Positions 35,921 to 43,748 of a DNA stretch of 64,000 bases are shown one piece after another (the first letter of the stretch is position 1; each line of letters starts with the position of its first letter). The DNA comes from Bacillota bacterium (lineage in GTDB: Bacteria > Bacillota > Clostridia > Peptostreptococcales > Anaerovoracaceae). The stretch is from assembly GCA_017459895.1 (NCBI GenBank), contig JAFUCA010000038.1, positions 55,545-119,544 on the forward strand. The letters are read 5' to 3'. Under the pieces are notes generated by a model, which did no database searches, was not told the origin of the DNA, and saw only the letters and a program-made list of their open reading frames with translations. A program made the position numbers and the translations under genes.

Positions 35921-37456
35921 ATGGATCAGGTACTTGCGATCAAACAGATTCAGGATAAGATTTCGAAGGCTTTAGAAGAGAATCGTTTCGGCGACCGCGC
36001 GGACTGCGAAGATTTCCTTCGGGAGATCTCGGAGGACCTGAATGTCTTCCTGCGTCAGGGCATTGATTACAAGATCGTTGTGGATAATCTGGATGACAGC
36101 GTGTTCATCACCGACAAGGACGGGCTGGTGCTCTATGTGAATCCGGCCTACGAAAACAATACCGGGATCCTGTCGGAGGAAGTGGTGGGACGCATGATCC
36201 AGGATATCGTCGAGGAAGGCAAGCTCTTCACCGGAGGCGCCACTTTGGATGTCATGCGGGATAAGAAGCGGGTCTTCCGGCTTTCGACAACGTTTAAGAC
36301 GGACCCGCCCCGGATCGGTTACGCCGTCGGCGTTCCTATCTTCGATCAGAACCATATGCTTCATCAGATCGTGGTCAGCAGCCGCCCCATCTATACCCTT
36401 CAGGAACTGCGGGAGGATTTCCAGCGGTTCATCGATGAGGCCACGGCCCTCAAGGAAAGCCAGGAATACGTGCAGATGCATGAAACGGCCGATGATCCCG
36501 TGCTCTCCGAGAGCCTGATCGGATCCTCCGCATCCCTGCAGAATGTCTGGGCTATGATCCAGAAGGTCGCTCCCACCGATGCCAGCGTCATGATCACCGG
36601 TGAATCCGGTGTCGGCAAGGAGATCGTCGCCGACGAGATCTACAAGATGGGTCCGCGAAAGGACAAGCCCTTCGTCAAGGTCAACTGCGCCTCGATCCCG
36701 GTCAATCTGCTGGAATCGGAGCTGTTCGGCTACGAAAAAGGCGCCTTCTCCGGCGCCAGCAACACCGGCAAGCAGGGCCTGTTCGAAATGGCCAATCACG
36801 GCACCCTGCTGCTGGACGAGATCGGCGATATGCCGCTGGACCTGCAGGTGAAGCTGCTGCGGGCCATTCAGAACAAAGAGATCACCCGGGTCGGCGGAAC
36901 CCACCCGATCCCGCTGGATATCCGGTTCATCGCCTCCACTAATTCGGATCTGAAGAAAAAGATCGAGGAAGGCACCTTCCGCCGGGATCTCTATTACCGG
37001 CTGAGCGTCATCCCCATCCACATTCCTCCCCTGCGCCAGCGCACCGAGGATCTGGAGGAACTCTGCAATCATTTCATCGACATCTACGGCAAGCAGCACA
37101 ACCGCCGCATCAATCTGGCGCCGGTCCACATCGAGGTCATGAAGCGGTACAACTGGCCGGGCAATATCCGGGAGCTGGAGAACGTGATCGAATACCTGAC
37201 CATCTGCAGCTCCGGCACCGGCAGCGTGGATATGGACATGCTCCTGGGCCTTTTGAACATCACCGGCAGTCAGGAACTGAACATGAACGAGGTCTCCCTG
37301 GCGGAATCCATGGAGCAGCACGAGATCGCCCGGATCAAGGATGCCCTCGCCCATTCGAAGAACCTGCGGGAGGCAGGAAAGATCCTGGGGGTCAACGCCT
37401 CCACCGTTTCCCGCAAGATCAAGCAGTTCGGGATTGATTATCCGGGAAGACGGTAG
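35921..37456 (+). CDS. PAS-AAA+-Fis sigma-54-dependent transcriptional activator
   Basis: 511-aa enhancer-binding protein. A PAS domain at ~residues 45-160 (NLDDSVFITDKDGLVLYVNPAYE) senses a signal. The AAA+ domain has Walker A GESGVGKE near 227, the sigma-54 contact loop GAFSGA near 274 (Ser for the usual Thr) and Walker B TLLLDEIGD. The C-terminal Fis-type helix-turn-helix is SKNLREAGKILGVNASTVSR. It is divergent from the cyclase unit. Its likely targets are the two sigma-54 promoters at 35677 and 43612, both with TGTTGCA/TGCAACA sites upstream. Confidence 0.92.
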   Translation: MDQVLAIKQIQDKISKALEENRFGDRADCEDFLREISEDLNVFLRQGIDYKIVVDNLDDSVFITDKDGLVLYVNPAYENNTGILSEEVVGRMIQDIVEEGKLFTGGATLDVMRDKKRVFRLSTTFKTDPPRIGYAVGVPIFDQNHMLHQIVVSSRPIYTLQELREDFQRFIDEATALKESQEYVQMHETADDPVLSESLIGSSASLQNVWAMIQKVAPTDASVMITGESGVGKEIVADEIYKMGPRKDKPFVKVNCASIPVNLLESELFGYEKGAFSGASNTGKQGLFEMANHGTLLLDEIGDMPLDLQVKLLRAIQNKEITRVGGTHPIPLDIRFIASTNSDLKKKIEEGTFRRDLYYRLSVIPIHIPPLRQRTEDLEELCNHFIDIYGKQHNRRINLAPVHIEVMKRYNWPGNIRELENVIEYLTICSSGTGSVDMDMLLGLLNITGSQELNMNEVSLAESMEQHEIARIKDALAHSKNLREAGKILGVNASTVSRKIKQFGIDYPGRR

Positions 37457-37484
37457 CAAGATATTCATAATCTCAACACGAAAA

Positions 37485-37526
37485 AACCCTGCCAAACACT
37501 TCATTTGTGTTGTGATTGGCAGAGTT
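37485..37526. repeat. Single palindrome unit D (possible terminator)
   Basis: 42-bp unit with arms AACCCTGCCAA and TTGGCAGAGTT, a 20-bp core, and A- and T-runs outside. It lies between the convergent activator and nitroreductase genes and could end transcription from both sides. The arms are the same family as in arrays B and C. Confidence 0.8.
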
Positions 37527-37578
37527 TTCGTCAAATTCGTATTAGCAACGTGCTCCAGCATCCATTGCTGTCCGCATA

Positions 37579-38097
37579 CTATGCCCGGATGGTCCTTCCC
37601 GGTAGACGTGCCGGCGCTTCAGGGAGCTCTCCATCCCGGTATCCCAGAATGCAGTTTCCGACGCCGACCCAGGTGTCATCCAGTCCCCACTTCGCCTTCA
37701 AAGCTTTGCCCTCTTCGGATTCAAAGACTTCCTTCGCTCTGTGGATCCAGCAGGAATCGACGCCCTCCGCAAAGGCGGCCAGCATCAGGTTGCCGATGAC
37801 CAGGCTGCCATCTTCCACGGTGGTTGCCGACTGGGTGCTGCCGAACACGACAACGACGGTGGGAGCACCGTAGAACGGATCGATATCCATGCCCATGACC
37901 TGTGCATTGAGCCGGCTCATCTGCGCGATGATCTCCGGATCCTGGACACAGACCGCTTTAACCAGCTGATTACCCATACCGCTGGCAGCGTATTCACCAG
38001 CCTCCAGAATGGCGGTCAGCTGCTCCTCCGCTACCTGGTCTTTCTTGAAGCTGCGGATGCTGCGGCGCTCTTTGATAGCGCGAATGACTTCATTCAT
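37579..38097 (-). CDS. Nitroreductase family protein
   Basis: 172-aa FMN-dependent nitroreductase-like protein. RRSIRSFKKDQV at residues ~11-22 is the typical FMN-phosphate-binding start. GNQLVKAVCVQDP and LMLAAFAEGVDSCWI follow. It is a short member of the family. Its start is about 50 bp from palindrome array A. It has no visible sigma-54 promoter, so it may be independent of the catabolic units. Confidence 0.85.
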   Translation of the reverse strand: MNEVIRAIKERRSIRSFKKDQVAEEQLTAILEAGEYAASGMGNQLVKAVCVQDPEIIAQMSRLNAQVMGMDIDPFYGAPTVVVVFGSTQSATTVEDGSLVIGNLMLAAFAEGVDSCWIHRAKEVFESEEGKALKAKWGLDDTWVGVGNCILGYRDGELPEAPARLPGRTIRA

Positions 38098-38458
38098 AGT
38101 GTGATCTCCTTCCCTGATGAGGCAGTGTCAGACACTCCATTCTGCAAATTGTCACGAAACAAACAGTTTTTGTCCGCTTCGTGACAATTCTCTGCTCTGA
38201 ATGTCACGCGTCCTGTTATTTTTGATATCGTCGTGACAATTTGCTCTCTAAAAACCGGATCGCTCGGATGATATTGTCACGCACGTACTCAAATCTCTGC
38301 GTCCTGTGACAATAGCTTATCCTGATTGTCACGAAGTCCTATCTTTTTGCTTCTCCCGTGACAATCCATTTCACATTTTGTCACGCATCAGGTCATTTGC
38401 GCATGTATCGTGACAAATCCGGATTTTCATACGTCAACTGACGCTACCTGATCGATAA
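38098..38458. repeat. Palindrome array A, five 41-bp units
   Basis: Units at 38148-38188, 38200-38240, 38273-38313, 38325-38365 and 38377-38417. Each has the left arm ATTGTCACG (variants AATGTCACG, TTTGTCACG) and the right arm CGTGACAAT (variants TGTGACAAT, CGTGACAAA). The 23-bp cores are unrelated. Unit starts are 52, 73, 52 and 52 bp apart. This fills the gap between the BKACE 3' end and the nitroreductase start. No gene is seen. Confidence 0.9.
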
Positions 38459-39310
38459 TTATTTCCTCAACCCTAAGATTTCTCTGGCCTCTTCCGGCGT
38501 GGCAGCCTTTTTGCCCATTTCCTCCGCGATGCGGACCACGCGGGCAACGAACTGCTCGTTGGACTCGGCCGGTACACCCTTATTATAATACACATTGTCC
38601 TCCAGGCCAACCCGGACGTTTCCTCCCATGGCGATGGCGGACAGCAGGATCTCGTTGGCTCCCCGTCCGATGCCGAAGGTGGACCAGGTGCAGTCCTCCG
38701 GCAGATGGTTCACCAGATAGACCAGGCTCTCGGTAGTTGCCTCCATGCCGCCGGGAGCGCCCAGGCACAGCTGGAAGTGGGCCGGCGCGTTGATGATCCC
38801 CTTCTTCAGATAGTATTTAGCCGTGTTCAGCATACCCATATCGAACACTTCGATCTCCGGCTTGACGTTCACCTCCTGCATGACCTCGCCGCATTTCTCC
38901 AGGAAGCCCGGCTCGTTCATGAAGACGACGGTGTTCAGCCAGTTCATGGTACCCGCATCGAAGGAAGCCATTTCCGGCTTCAGCTCCTTGAACGGCTTGA
39001 TCCTCTCATCCCAGGAGAAGCCCTGACCGCCGGAGGAGGTCAGATTGATGACGCCGGGGAACTTCTGATCCCGAAGGCCGGTCACGATCTTTTCGAACAC
39101 ATCGTAGCGCATACTGGCCGCGTCGTTCTCATCTCTGACATGAATATGAACGATGGCCGCGCCGGCTTCATAGCATTTGAACGCGGATTCGATGATCTCC
39201 GCCGGCTGCGTGGGCAGCGCCGGATTATCCGCTTTCGTGGTCACAGCGCCGGTGAGGGCCGCAGTGATGATGATCTTCTCTTTGTGATTCAGTCTCTTTG
39301 TATCAAACAT
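38459..39310 (-). CDS. 3-keto acid cleavage enzyme (BKACE, DUF849)
   Basis: 283-aa BKACE. The Zn ligands H55 and H57 lie in AAIVHIHVRDEND, and the third-ligand region is VGLEDNVYY near the C-terminus. LTSSGGQG, FDMGMLNTAKY and TFGIGRG are further family segments. BKACEs convert a beta-keto acid and acetyl-CoA to acetoacetate and a new CoA ester. The adjacent thiolase could split the acetoacetyl-CoA formed later. It is the last gene of the unit, 15 nt after the thiolase. Confidence 0.92.
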   Translation of the reverse strand: MFDTKRLNHKEKIIITAALTGAVTTKADNPALPTQPAEIIESAFKCYEAGAAIVHIHVRDENDAASMRYDVFEKIVTGLRDQKFPGVINLTSSGGQGFSWDERIKPFKELKPEMASFDAGTMNWLNTVVFMNEPGFLEKCGEVMQEVNVKPEIEVFDMGMLNTAKYYLKKGIINAPAHFQLCLGAPGGMEATTESLVYLVNHLPEDCTWSTFGIGRGANEILLSAIAMGGNVRVGLEDNVYYNKGVPAESNEQFVARVVRIAEEMGKKAATPEEAREILGLRK

Positions 39311-39325
39311 GATTCTATCCCTTTC

Positions 39326-40504
39326 TTACGCCATCTCCACCAGCACCGCAACACCCATGCCGCCGCCGGCGCACAGCGTCGCAATGCCGTACTTCTGTTC
39401 TCTTCTCTTCAGTTCGTGCACCAGAGTGACCACCAGTCTGGCTCCGGTGGCTCCCACCGGATGCCCGATGGAGATGCCGCCTCCGTTGACGTTCAGCTTG
39501 TCGCCGTCAATGCCAAGCTCCCTCTGGCAGGCCAGGCACTGCGCCGCGAAGGCCTCGTTCATTTCCCACAGGTCGATGTCGTCCACGGACAGTCCAGCCT
39601 TTGAGAGAACCTTCCGGGAAGCTCCGATGGGGCCAAGACCCATGTAATCGGGATCCAGACCGACCGCGCCCACGGACAGGACCCGGGCGATCACGGGGAT
39701 CCCCAGCTCCTTCGCCTTATCCTCATCCATCAGGATCACGCCGGAAGCCGCGTCGTTCATACCGGAGGAGTTTCCTGCGGTGACCTTGCCGTCTTCCTTG
39801 AAGGTGGCCTTCAGTTTCGCCAGCTTCTCCAGGGACGTGTCTCTTCTGGGGAATTCATCAGTGTCGCAGACCGTATCGCCCTTGCGGCCGTGGATGGTGA
39901 TGGGAACGATCTCATCCTTGAACTTTCCCGCATCGATGGCTGCTACGGCTCTCTGGTGGCTCTGCAGCGCATAGGCATCCATCTCTTCTCTGGTGATGCC
40001 GTACTTTTCCGCCACGTTTTCCGCGGTGATGCCCATGGCCGGGCCGACCCCCAGGTTGGTGAAGGAGTCCCACATTGAGTCCCGCAGTTCCATGTGACCG
40101 TACTTCTTGCCGTAGCGGGCGTCAAACACCATGTGCGGCGCGGTGCTCATGCTGTCCGCTCCGCCGGCCATGATGCAGACCGCCTCCCCTGCCCTGATCT
40201 GGTAGAATCCGAACTGGATCGAGGATAAGGAGGAGGTGCAGTTGCGGTGGATGGTGATTCCCGGCACGCTCTGCGGCAGGCCCGCCTTCACCGCCGCCAC
40301 TCTCGCCAGGTTGTTCTCTTTGTATGTTCTCTGGTAGTTGCAGCCCCAGATGACGTCTTCGATGATCTCGGGATCGATACCGGACCGTTTGATCAGTTCC
40401 TGCATGACCGGGATGGACAGATCCAGCGAAGTGATGGTCTTGTACATGCCTCCCAGTGATCCGACGGCGGTTCTGCACGCCGCAACGATTGCTACATTAT
40501 CCAT
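39326..40504 (-). CDS. Acetyl-CoA C-acetyltransferase (thiolase)
   Basis: 392-aa thiolase. The nucleophile is C89 in HRNCTSSLSSIQ. The second-half motifs are NGGGISIGHPVGATGAR (His) and CAGGGMGVAVLVE (Cys and oxyanion loop). It interconverts acetoacetyl-CoA and two acetyl-CoA, or acts on a related beta-ketoacyl-CoA. The start at 40504 has AAGGAAGG upstream; the longer frame to 40576 lacks a ribosome site. It lies between the transporter and the BKACE gene. Confidence 0.93.
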   Translation of the reverse strand: MDNVAIVAACRTAVGSLGGMYKTITSLDLSIPVMQELIKRSGIDPEIIEDVIWGCNYQRTYKENNLARVAAVKAGLPQSVPGITIHRNCTSSLSSIQFGFYQIRAGEAVCIMAGGADSMSTAPHMVFDARYGKKYGHMELRDSMWDSFTNLGVGPAMGITAENVAEKYGITREEMDAYALQSHQRAVAAIDAGKFKDEIVPITIHGRKGDTVCDTDEFPRRDTSLEKLAKLKATFKEDGKVTAGNSSGMNDAASGVILMDEDKAKELGIPVIARVLSVGAVGLDPDYMGLGPIGASRKVLSKAGLSVDDIDLWEMNEAFAAQCLACQRELGIDGDKLNVNGGGISIGHPVGATGARLVVTLVHELKRREQKYGIATLCAGGGMGVAVLVEMA

Positions 40505-40548
40505 AGGTTGTTTCCTTCCTTGCTGTTTCAGCATTCTCGATATGGCAA

Positions 40549-40570
40549 GGGCTGCCAACCAAGCAGCCCC
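40549..40570 (-). other. Intercistronic hairpin between transporter and thiolase genes
   Basis: On the minus strand, GGGCTGC pairs with GCAGCCC across TTGGTTG. No T-run follows, so it is probably an RNA-processing or stability element rather than a terminator. Confidence 0.5.
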
Positions 40571-40594
40571 CGTCATAGTAAGTTATGTCAATGT

Positions 40595-41926
40595 CTACGC
40601 ATTCATGACTTCGTCTTCCTTCTGATAGTCCAGATTGTACTTTCTGGTGTTCAGAACGGAGATCAGGATGAAGTTCAGGATCAGCAGTCCGATGAATACT
40701 ACGTAAGCTCCTCTCAGGGATCCGGTGATCCTCAGAGCCATGGAGTTGACGATGTAGTTGAGCATCAGGACGATCTGCATGATCGGGAAGTAGATGGAGT
40801 ATACCAGGTCGAAGTTGTGACGTCCGAAGACGGATGCCGGAAGCGAAGTCATGAAGTTCGCCGCCGCTCCGATGGCGATACCAACCATAGCTACGCAGAT
40901 GTAGCCGCCGATCATGTTGTTGAAGGTAACGTTGACTGCCAGTGCTACCATGTACTATAACAGGAACATTCTGACTGCGGTCTTGACGCCCAGCTTCTGA
41001 TCCAGGAATCCGAAAGCGAAGGATCCGGCCAGACCGACCAGAGCGCATACCGTCATCAGAGCGATGGCCTTGGGCTGTGTGAAGCCCAGCTCCATGTTTC
41101 TGGGAACCATCTGGCTCATGACGCCGGTGGTGACCATCTGGTTGATACCGATGATGATAGCGACCAGCCACATTTCCTTTGTCTTCAGCAGGGACGCGAC
41201 TGTCCAGCGGCTGGTGTTCTCATCGCTCATGTCCGCGTATTCTCTCTCATAGACATCCTGCGTGACGTTATCCGGCAGCTGTCCTGCTTCCTGCGGAGTG
41301 TTCTTGATGATGAAGATCGCAGCGATGGCGACCAGGATGGAGATGACGCCTGTAATGGTCATGCCCTTGCCCATGCCGTAAGCTCCGATGAGAGCCGCGA
41401 TGAGAGGTACATACAGAGCGGAACCCAGGTTGTGGCCCATGGTGGTGAAGCCGTTGGCCAGACCTTTTTTCTTAGGCATCCACTGGGTGACCAGGTTTCC
41501 GCCGCCCAGATAAGCAGCCGCGTTGATGAAGATGGTGACCAGGGTCAGTCCCGCGAAATAGGTGCCCAGCGTTGTGGAATGTCCATAGAAGATGTAGGAT
41601 AAGCCGGCCAGTGCCAGACAAACGATGGACAGCCATTTGGCGCCGATCTTGGTCAGGATACGACCGATGATGAAGTAAGCGACGACTCCGATGAATCCGG
41701 CCCACATAGCCAGCTCGAGCAGCTTGGCGTGGAGCAGTGTCGGATCGGTATATCCCAGCTCTTCATAGTGTGCGTTAACGAATACATCGATGACGATGTT
41801 CTGTCCGTCGATCGAGAAACCGATCAGGAACCAGAACATGATCATGCTGTAAAAGATGATGATCCAGCCTTTACCAAAGTTCGCCTTGGTGTTTTCGGAC
41901 TGGAGCTTCTGTCCGTTCTGTGACAT
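40595..41926 (-). pseudogene. MFS transporter (oxalate/formate antiporter type) with internal TAG
   Basis: Open frame for a 12-helix MFS protein of the OFA family. It starts FGKGWIIIFYSMIMFWFLIG, and NLVTQWMPKKKGLANGFTTMGHNLG is the conserved central loop. After ...TAVRMFLL an in-frame TAG occurs at 40957-40955. The next codons read Y-M-V-A-L-A and continue in the same frame for 119 more residues to a normal end (DEVMNA), so one nonsense codon splits an otherwise complete gene. TAG is an ordinary stop elsewhere in the window (efp, the recombinase, a larC gene). Either a recent mutation, a sequencing error or readthrough. Confidence 0.82.
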
Positions 41927-41956
41927 GTTTGTTCTCCTTTAATAATGATGATTGCT

Positions 41957-41982
41957 GCAAAGGCTGGAGCGCCAGCCTTTGC
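41957..41982. repeat. Perfect inverted pair of the 10-mer signal
   Basis: GCAAAGGCTGG (41957-41967) and CCAGCCTTTGC (41972-41982) form a perfect 11-bp stem with loop AGCG, between the 87-aa gene and the transporter gene. This is how uptake sequences are paired in Haemophilus and Neisseria intergenic regions. No strong T-run follows. Confidence 0.88.
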
Positions 41983-41987
41983 AATTC

Positions 41988-42251
41988 CTATTTGCCAAAT
42001 GCCTCGTCGGTAGCTGCCTTCACCATGTCCTCCCAGGTCTCGAACTTCGTGCTCTCCCGGATGAAGTGATTGAAGACCTCCGGAGAGTACACCATCTGAT
42101 CCGCCTCCCAGTTGGTCATGACCGCGCTGGAAAACTTGAATCCGTCGAAGTTCTCGAAGGTGGTATTCGCCTTCATGAACTCATCCGTAAAGATCCGTTT
42201 CAGAAGGTCCCGGAATTCCTTCGGTGTCGGTACTGCTACATAATCGTCCAT
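41988..42251 (-). CDS. Small protein of unknown function
   Basis: 87-aa acidic protein rich in aromatic residues (KANTTFENFDGFKFSS, NWEADQMVYSPEVFNHF). I do not recognise a family. No signal peptide or Cys is seen. Its ATG abuts the DUF362 stop (TAA-ATG), which strongly implies coupled translation with that protein and perhaps a shared complex. Confidence 0.7.
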   Translation of the reverse strand: MDDYVAVPTPKEFRDLLKRIFTDEFMKANTTFENFDGFKFSSAVMTNWEADQMVYSPEVFNHFIRESTKFETWEDMVKAATDEAFGK

Positions 42252-43538
42252 TTATCTTCCCTCCGGATGCTCGGCGAAGTATTCTTCTGCTCTCTCCCAG
42301 ACATAGTCATGCCATACCTGGGCGTCTCTTGCCATACAGGGACGGATGATCTCGTCTTCCTGATCGCCCATGCCGTTGATGACTTCGTTTCTCTGGATCG
42401 TCAGATACAGAGCCGGCTCGTTCGGCGGGCAGCCCAGGATCCACTTCGCGTTCGGATGATCCTTCAGATACTTCTTCGTGCAGTTTCCGTGGAGCACGAT
42501 CTGATCGTCCGGAATGTCCTTCGGGATCTCGTTCTTCGGACCGACCACGATGGTCATGCCCTTGTTCTTCTCATATTCGTTGACCGCCTTGAGCTCCTCC
42601 ATGTTGATGGCCAGAAGGGCCTGACAGCTGGAGCATGCTCCCTCGCAGCGGACGTCGTATTCCGGCCAGCGGGTGCTCATGTCGCCGATGTACGGAATCC
42701 ACATCTGCTTGAAGCAGTCTTCGATCTTGTCGCCGACTACCTCGATGTCTTCCAGATCGTACTTGCCGAGGCCGACTTCCTTCGCTACCTGGAAGTAGTC
42801 TACCGCCGTGGTGTCGATACCGGTGACTTCGCAGGCGATCCGGTCGATGGATACCGGGTCCTTGGAGCCCAGGATCATGTTGGTCGAAGTCGGATACGGC
42901 ATATGCGGGGAGTATCCGGAAGCTGCTCTCATGGCGTCCATGATGTTGATGTCCGCCTTGCAGACGGACCATACGTCCATCATAGCCATGGTCAGGTTCT
43001 GCTGATGCATCTGCATGTGGACCTTATCCTGCACAACGCCTTTGATGTTCTTCAGCGCGCCGGAGAATACCATGCTGGCGTGGGCCTTCAGGATCGGCAG
43101 GTTGATCAGATGCTCCGCTTCCATCAGTCTCTTCGGAAGCTTGACGTGGGAGATGTTGGATCTGAAATCTCTGACTGCGACGTTGACCAGATCCTTATCT
43201 CTCTTGATATCGTAGGTCTCGACGCCCTCTTCATCGGCAACGGCCTGGATGCCGCTGACCTTGAAGCATTCGATGGTGTTGCATCCGATAGCTGCTGCTT
43301 CGGCAACGACGATCTCCTTCGGATTTGCTTTTTTGACTTCTCTGATGACCGCTCTGACGACCTCCGGGTTGGTGCATACGGATGTCTCCGGCGGCTCTGC
43401 GTGACCTGCGTTCGGCTTGATCATGACGGTCGTTCCCGGCCGGATCACGTTCTCAACTCCGCCCATCAGGTCAAATACTCTCGTAACATTAGCTTGAATG
43501 TCTTCACCCTTTACGAGTGCTACCTGAGATTTTGACAT
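42252..43538 (-). CDS. DUF362 family protein
   Basis: 428-aa DUF362-domain protein (MIKPNAGHAEPPETSVCTNPEVVRAV, then NLPILKAHASMVFSGALKN). A C-terminal extension carries CEGACSSCQALLAI and other cysteines (HGNCTKK, GCPPN) that could bind an Fe-S cluster. Its enzymatic role is unknown. The start at 43538 has GAGGTAGAG upstream; a frame extending to 43745 would run through the sigma-54 promoter at 43612. It is the first gene of the DUF362-87aa-transporter-thiolase-BKACE unit. Confidence 0.82.
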   Translation of the reverse strand: MSKSQVALVKGEDIQANVTRVFDLMGGVENVIRPGTTVMIKPNAGHAEPPETSVCTNPEVVRAVIREVKKANPKEIVVAEAAAIGCNTIECFKVSGIQAVADEEGVETYDIKRDKDLVNVAVRDFRSNISHVKLPKRLMEAEHLINLPILKAHASMVFSGALKNIKGVVQDKVHMQMHQQNLTMAMMDVWSVCKADINIMDAMRAASGYSPHMPYPTSTNMILGSKDPVSIDRIACEVTGIDTTAVDYFQVAKEVGLGKYDLEDIEVVGDKIEDCFKQMWIPYIGDMSTRWPEYDVRCEGACSSCQALLAINMEELKAVNEYEKNKGMTIVVGPKNEIPKDIPDDQIVLHGNCTKKYLKDHPNAKWILGCPPNEPALYLTIQRNEVINGMGDQEDEIIRPCMARDAQVWHDYVWERAEEYFAEHPEGR

Positions 43539-43611
43539 AACTCTACCTCTTTGCCTAACGGCACTCCTCATACAGTAATTACGGATTTCATTTTCAACGC
43601 TTTTATATAGT

Positions 43612-43627
43612 GCAAAGGCTGTGCCAA
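43612..43627 (-). promoter_or_regulatory. Sigma-54 promoter of DUF362-thiolase-BKACE unit
   Basis: Minus strand reads TTGGCACAGCCTTTGC, identical over 16 bases to the promoter at 35677-35692, with GG-N10-GC. It is 74 nt before the DUF362 ATG. Confidence 0.85.
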
Positions 43628-43660
43628 CTGTTTTTGATATTAATTTAACGCAAAAACGCG

Positions 43661-43683
43661 AAAATCCCCCGGATGGGGATCGG
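43661..43683 (-). terminator. Terminator after the iron alcohol dehydrogenase gene
   Basis: On the minus strand, ATCCCC pairs with GGGGAT and is followed by TTTTCGCG. It insulates the dehydrogenase from the sigma-54 unit. Confidence 0.6.
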
Positions 43684-43684
43684 G

Positions 43685-43735
43685 TTTTGTTGCACATAGC
43701 AAAGATCTGTTGCATGTCTGCAACAGATCTTTGCT
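43685..43735. promoter_or_regulatory. Candidate enhancer sites with a 17-bp perfect inverted repeat
   Basis: TTTTGTTGCAC (43685-43695) is followed by a perfect inverted repeat, AGCAAAGATCTGTTGCA (43698-43714), TGTC, then TGCAACAGATCTTTGCT (43719-43735). It lies 60-120 bp upstream of the sigma-54 promoter at 43612. TGTTGCA/TGCAACA is shared with 35794-35850. Confidence 0.7.
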
Positions 43736-43748
43736 CGCATATCATTAA

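Noticed and set aside
38148-38417. CRISPR array
   Set aside because: Only 9-bp arms are conserved and they alternate in orientation. There is no constant repeat of 23 bp or more, and no cas gene is present.
40595-41926. Pyrrolysine recoding of the transporter TAG
   Set aside because: TAG terminates efp, the tyrosine recombinase, the CaCA exchanger and a larC-like gene normally; no Pyl genes are seen.
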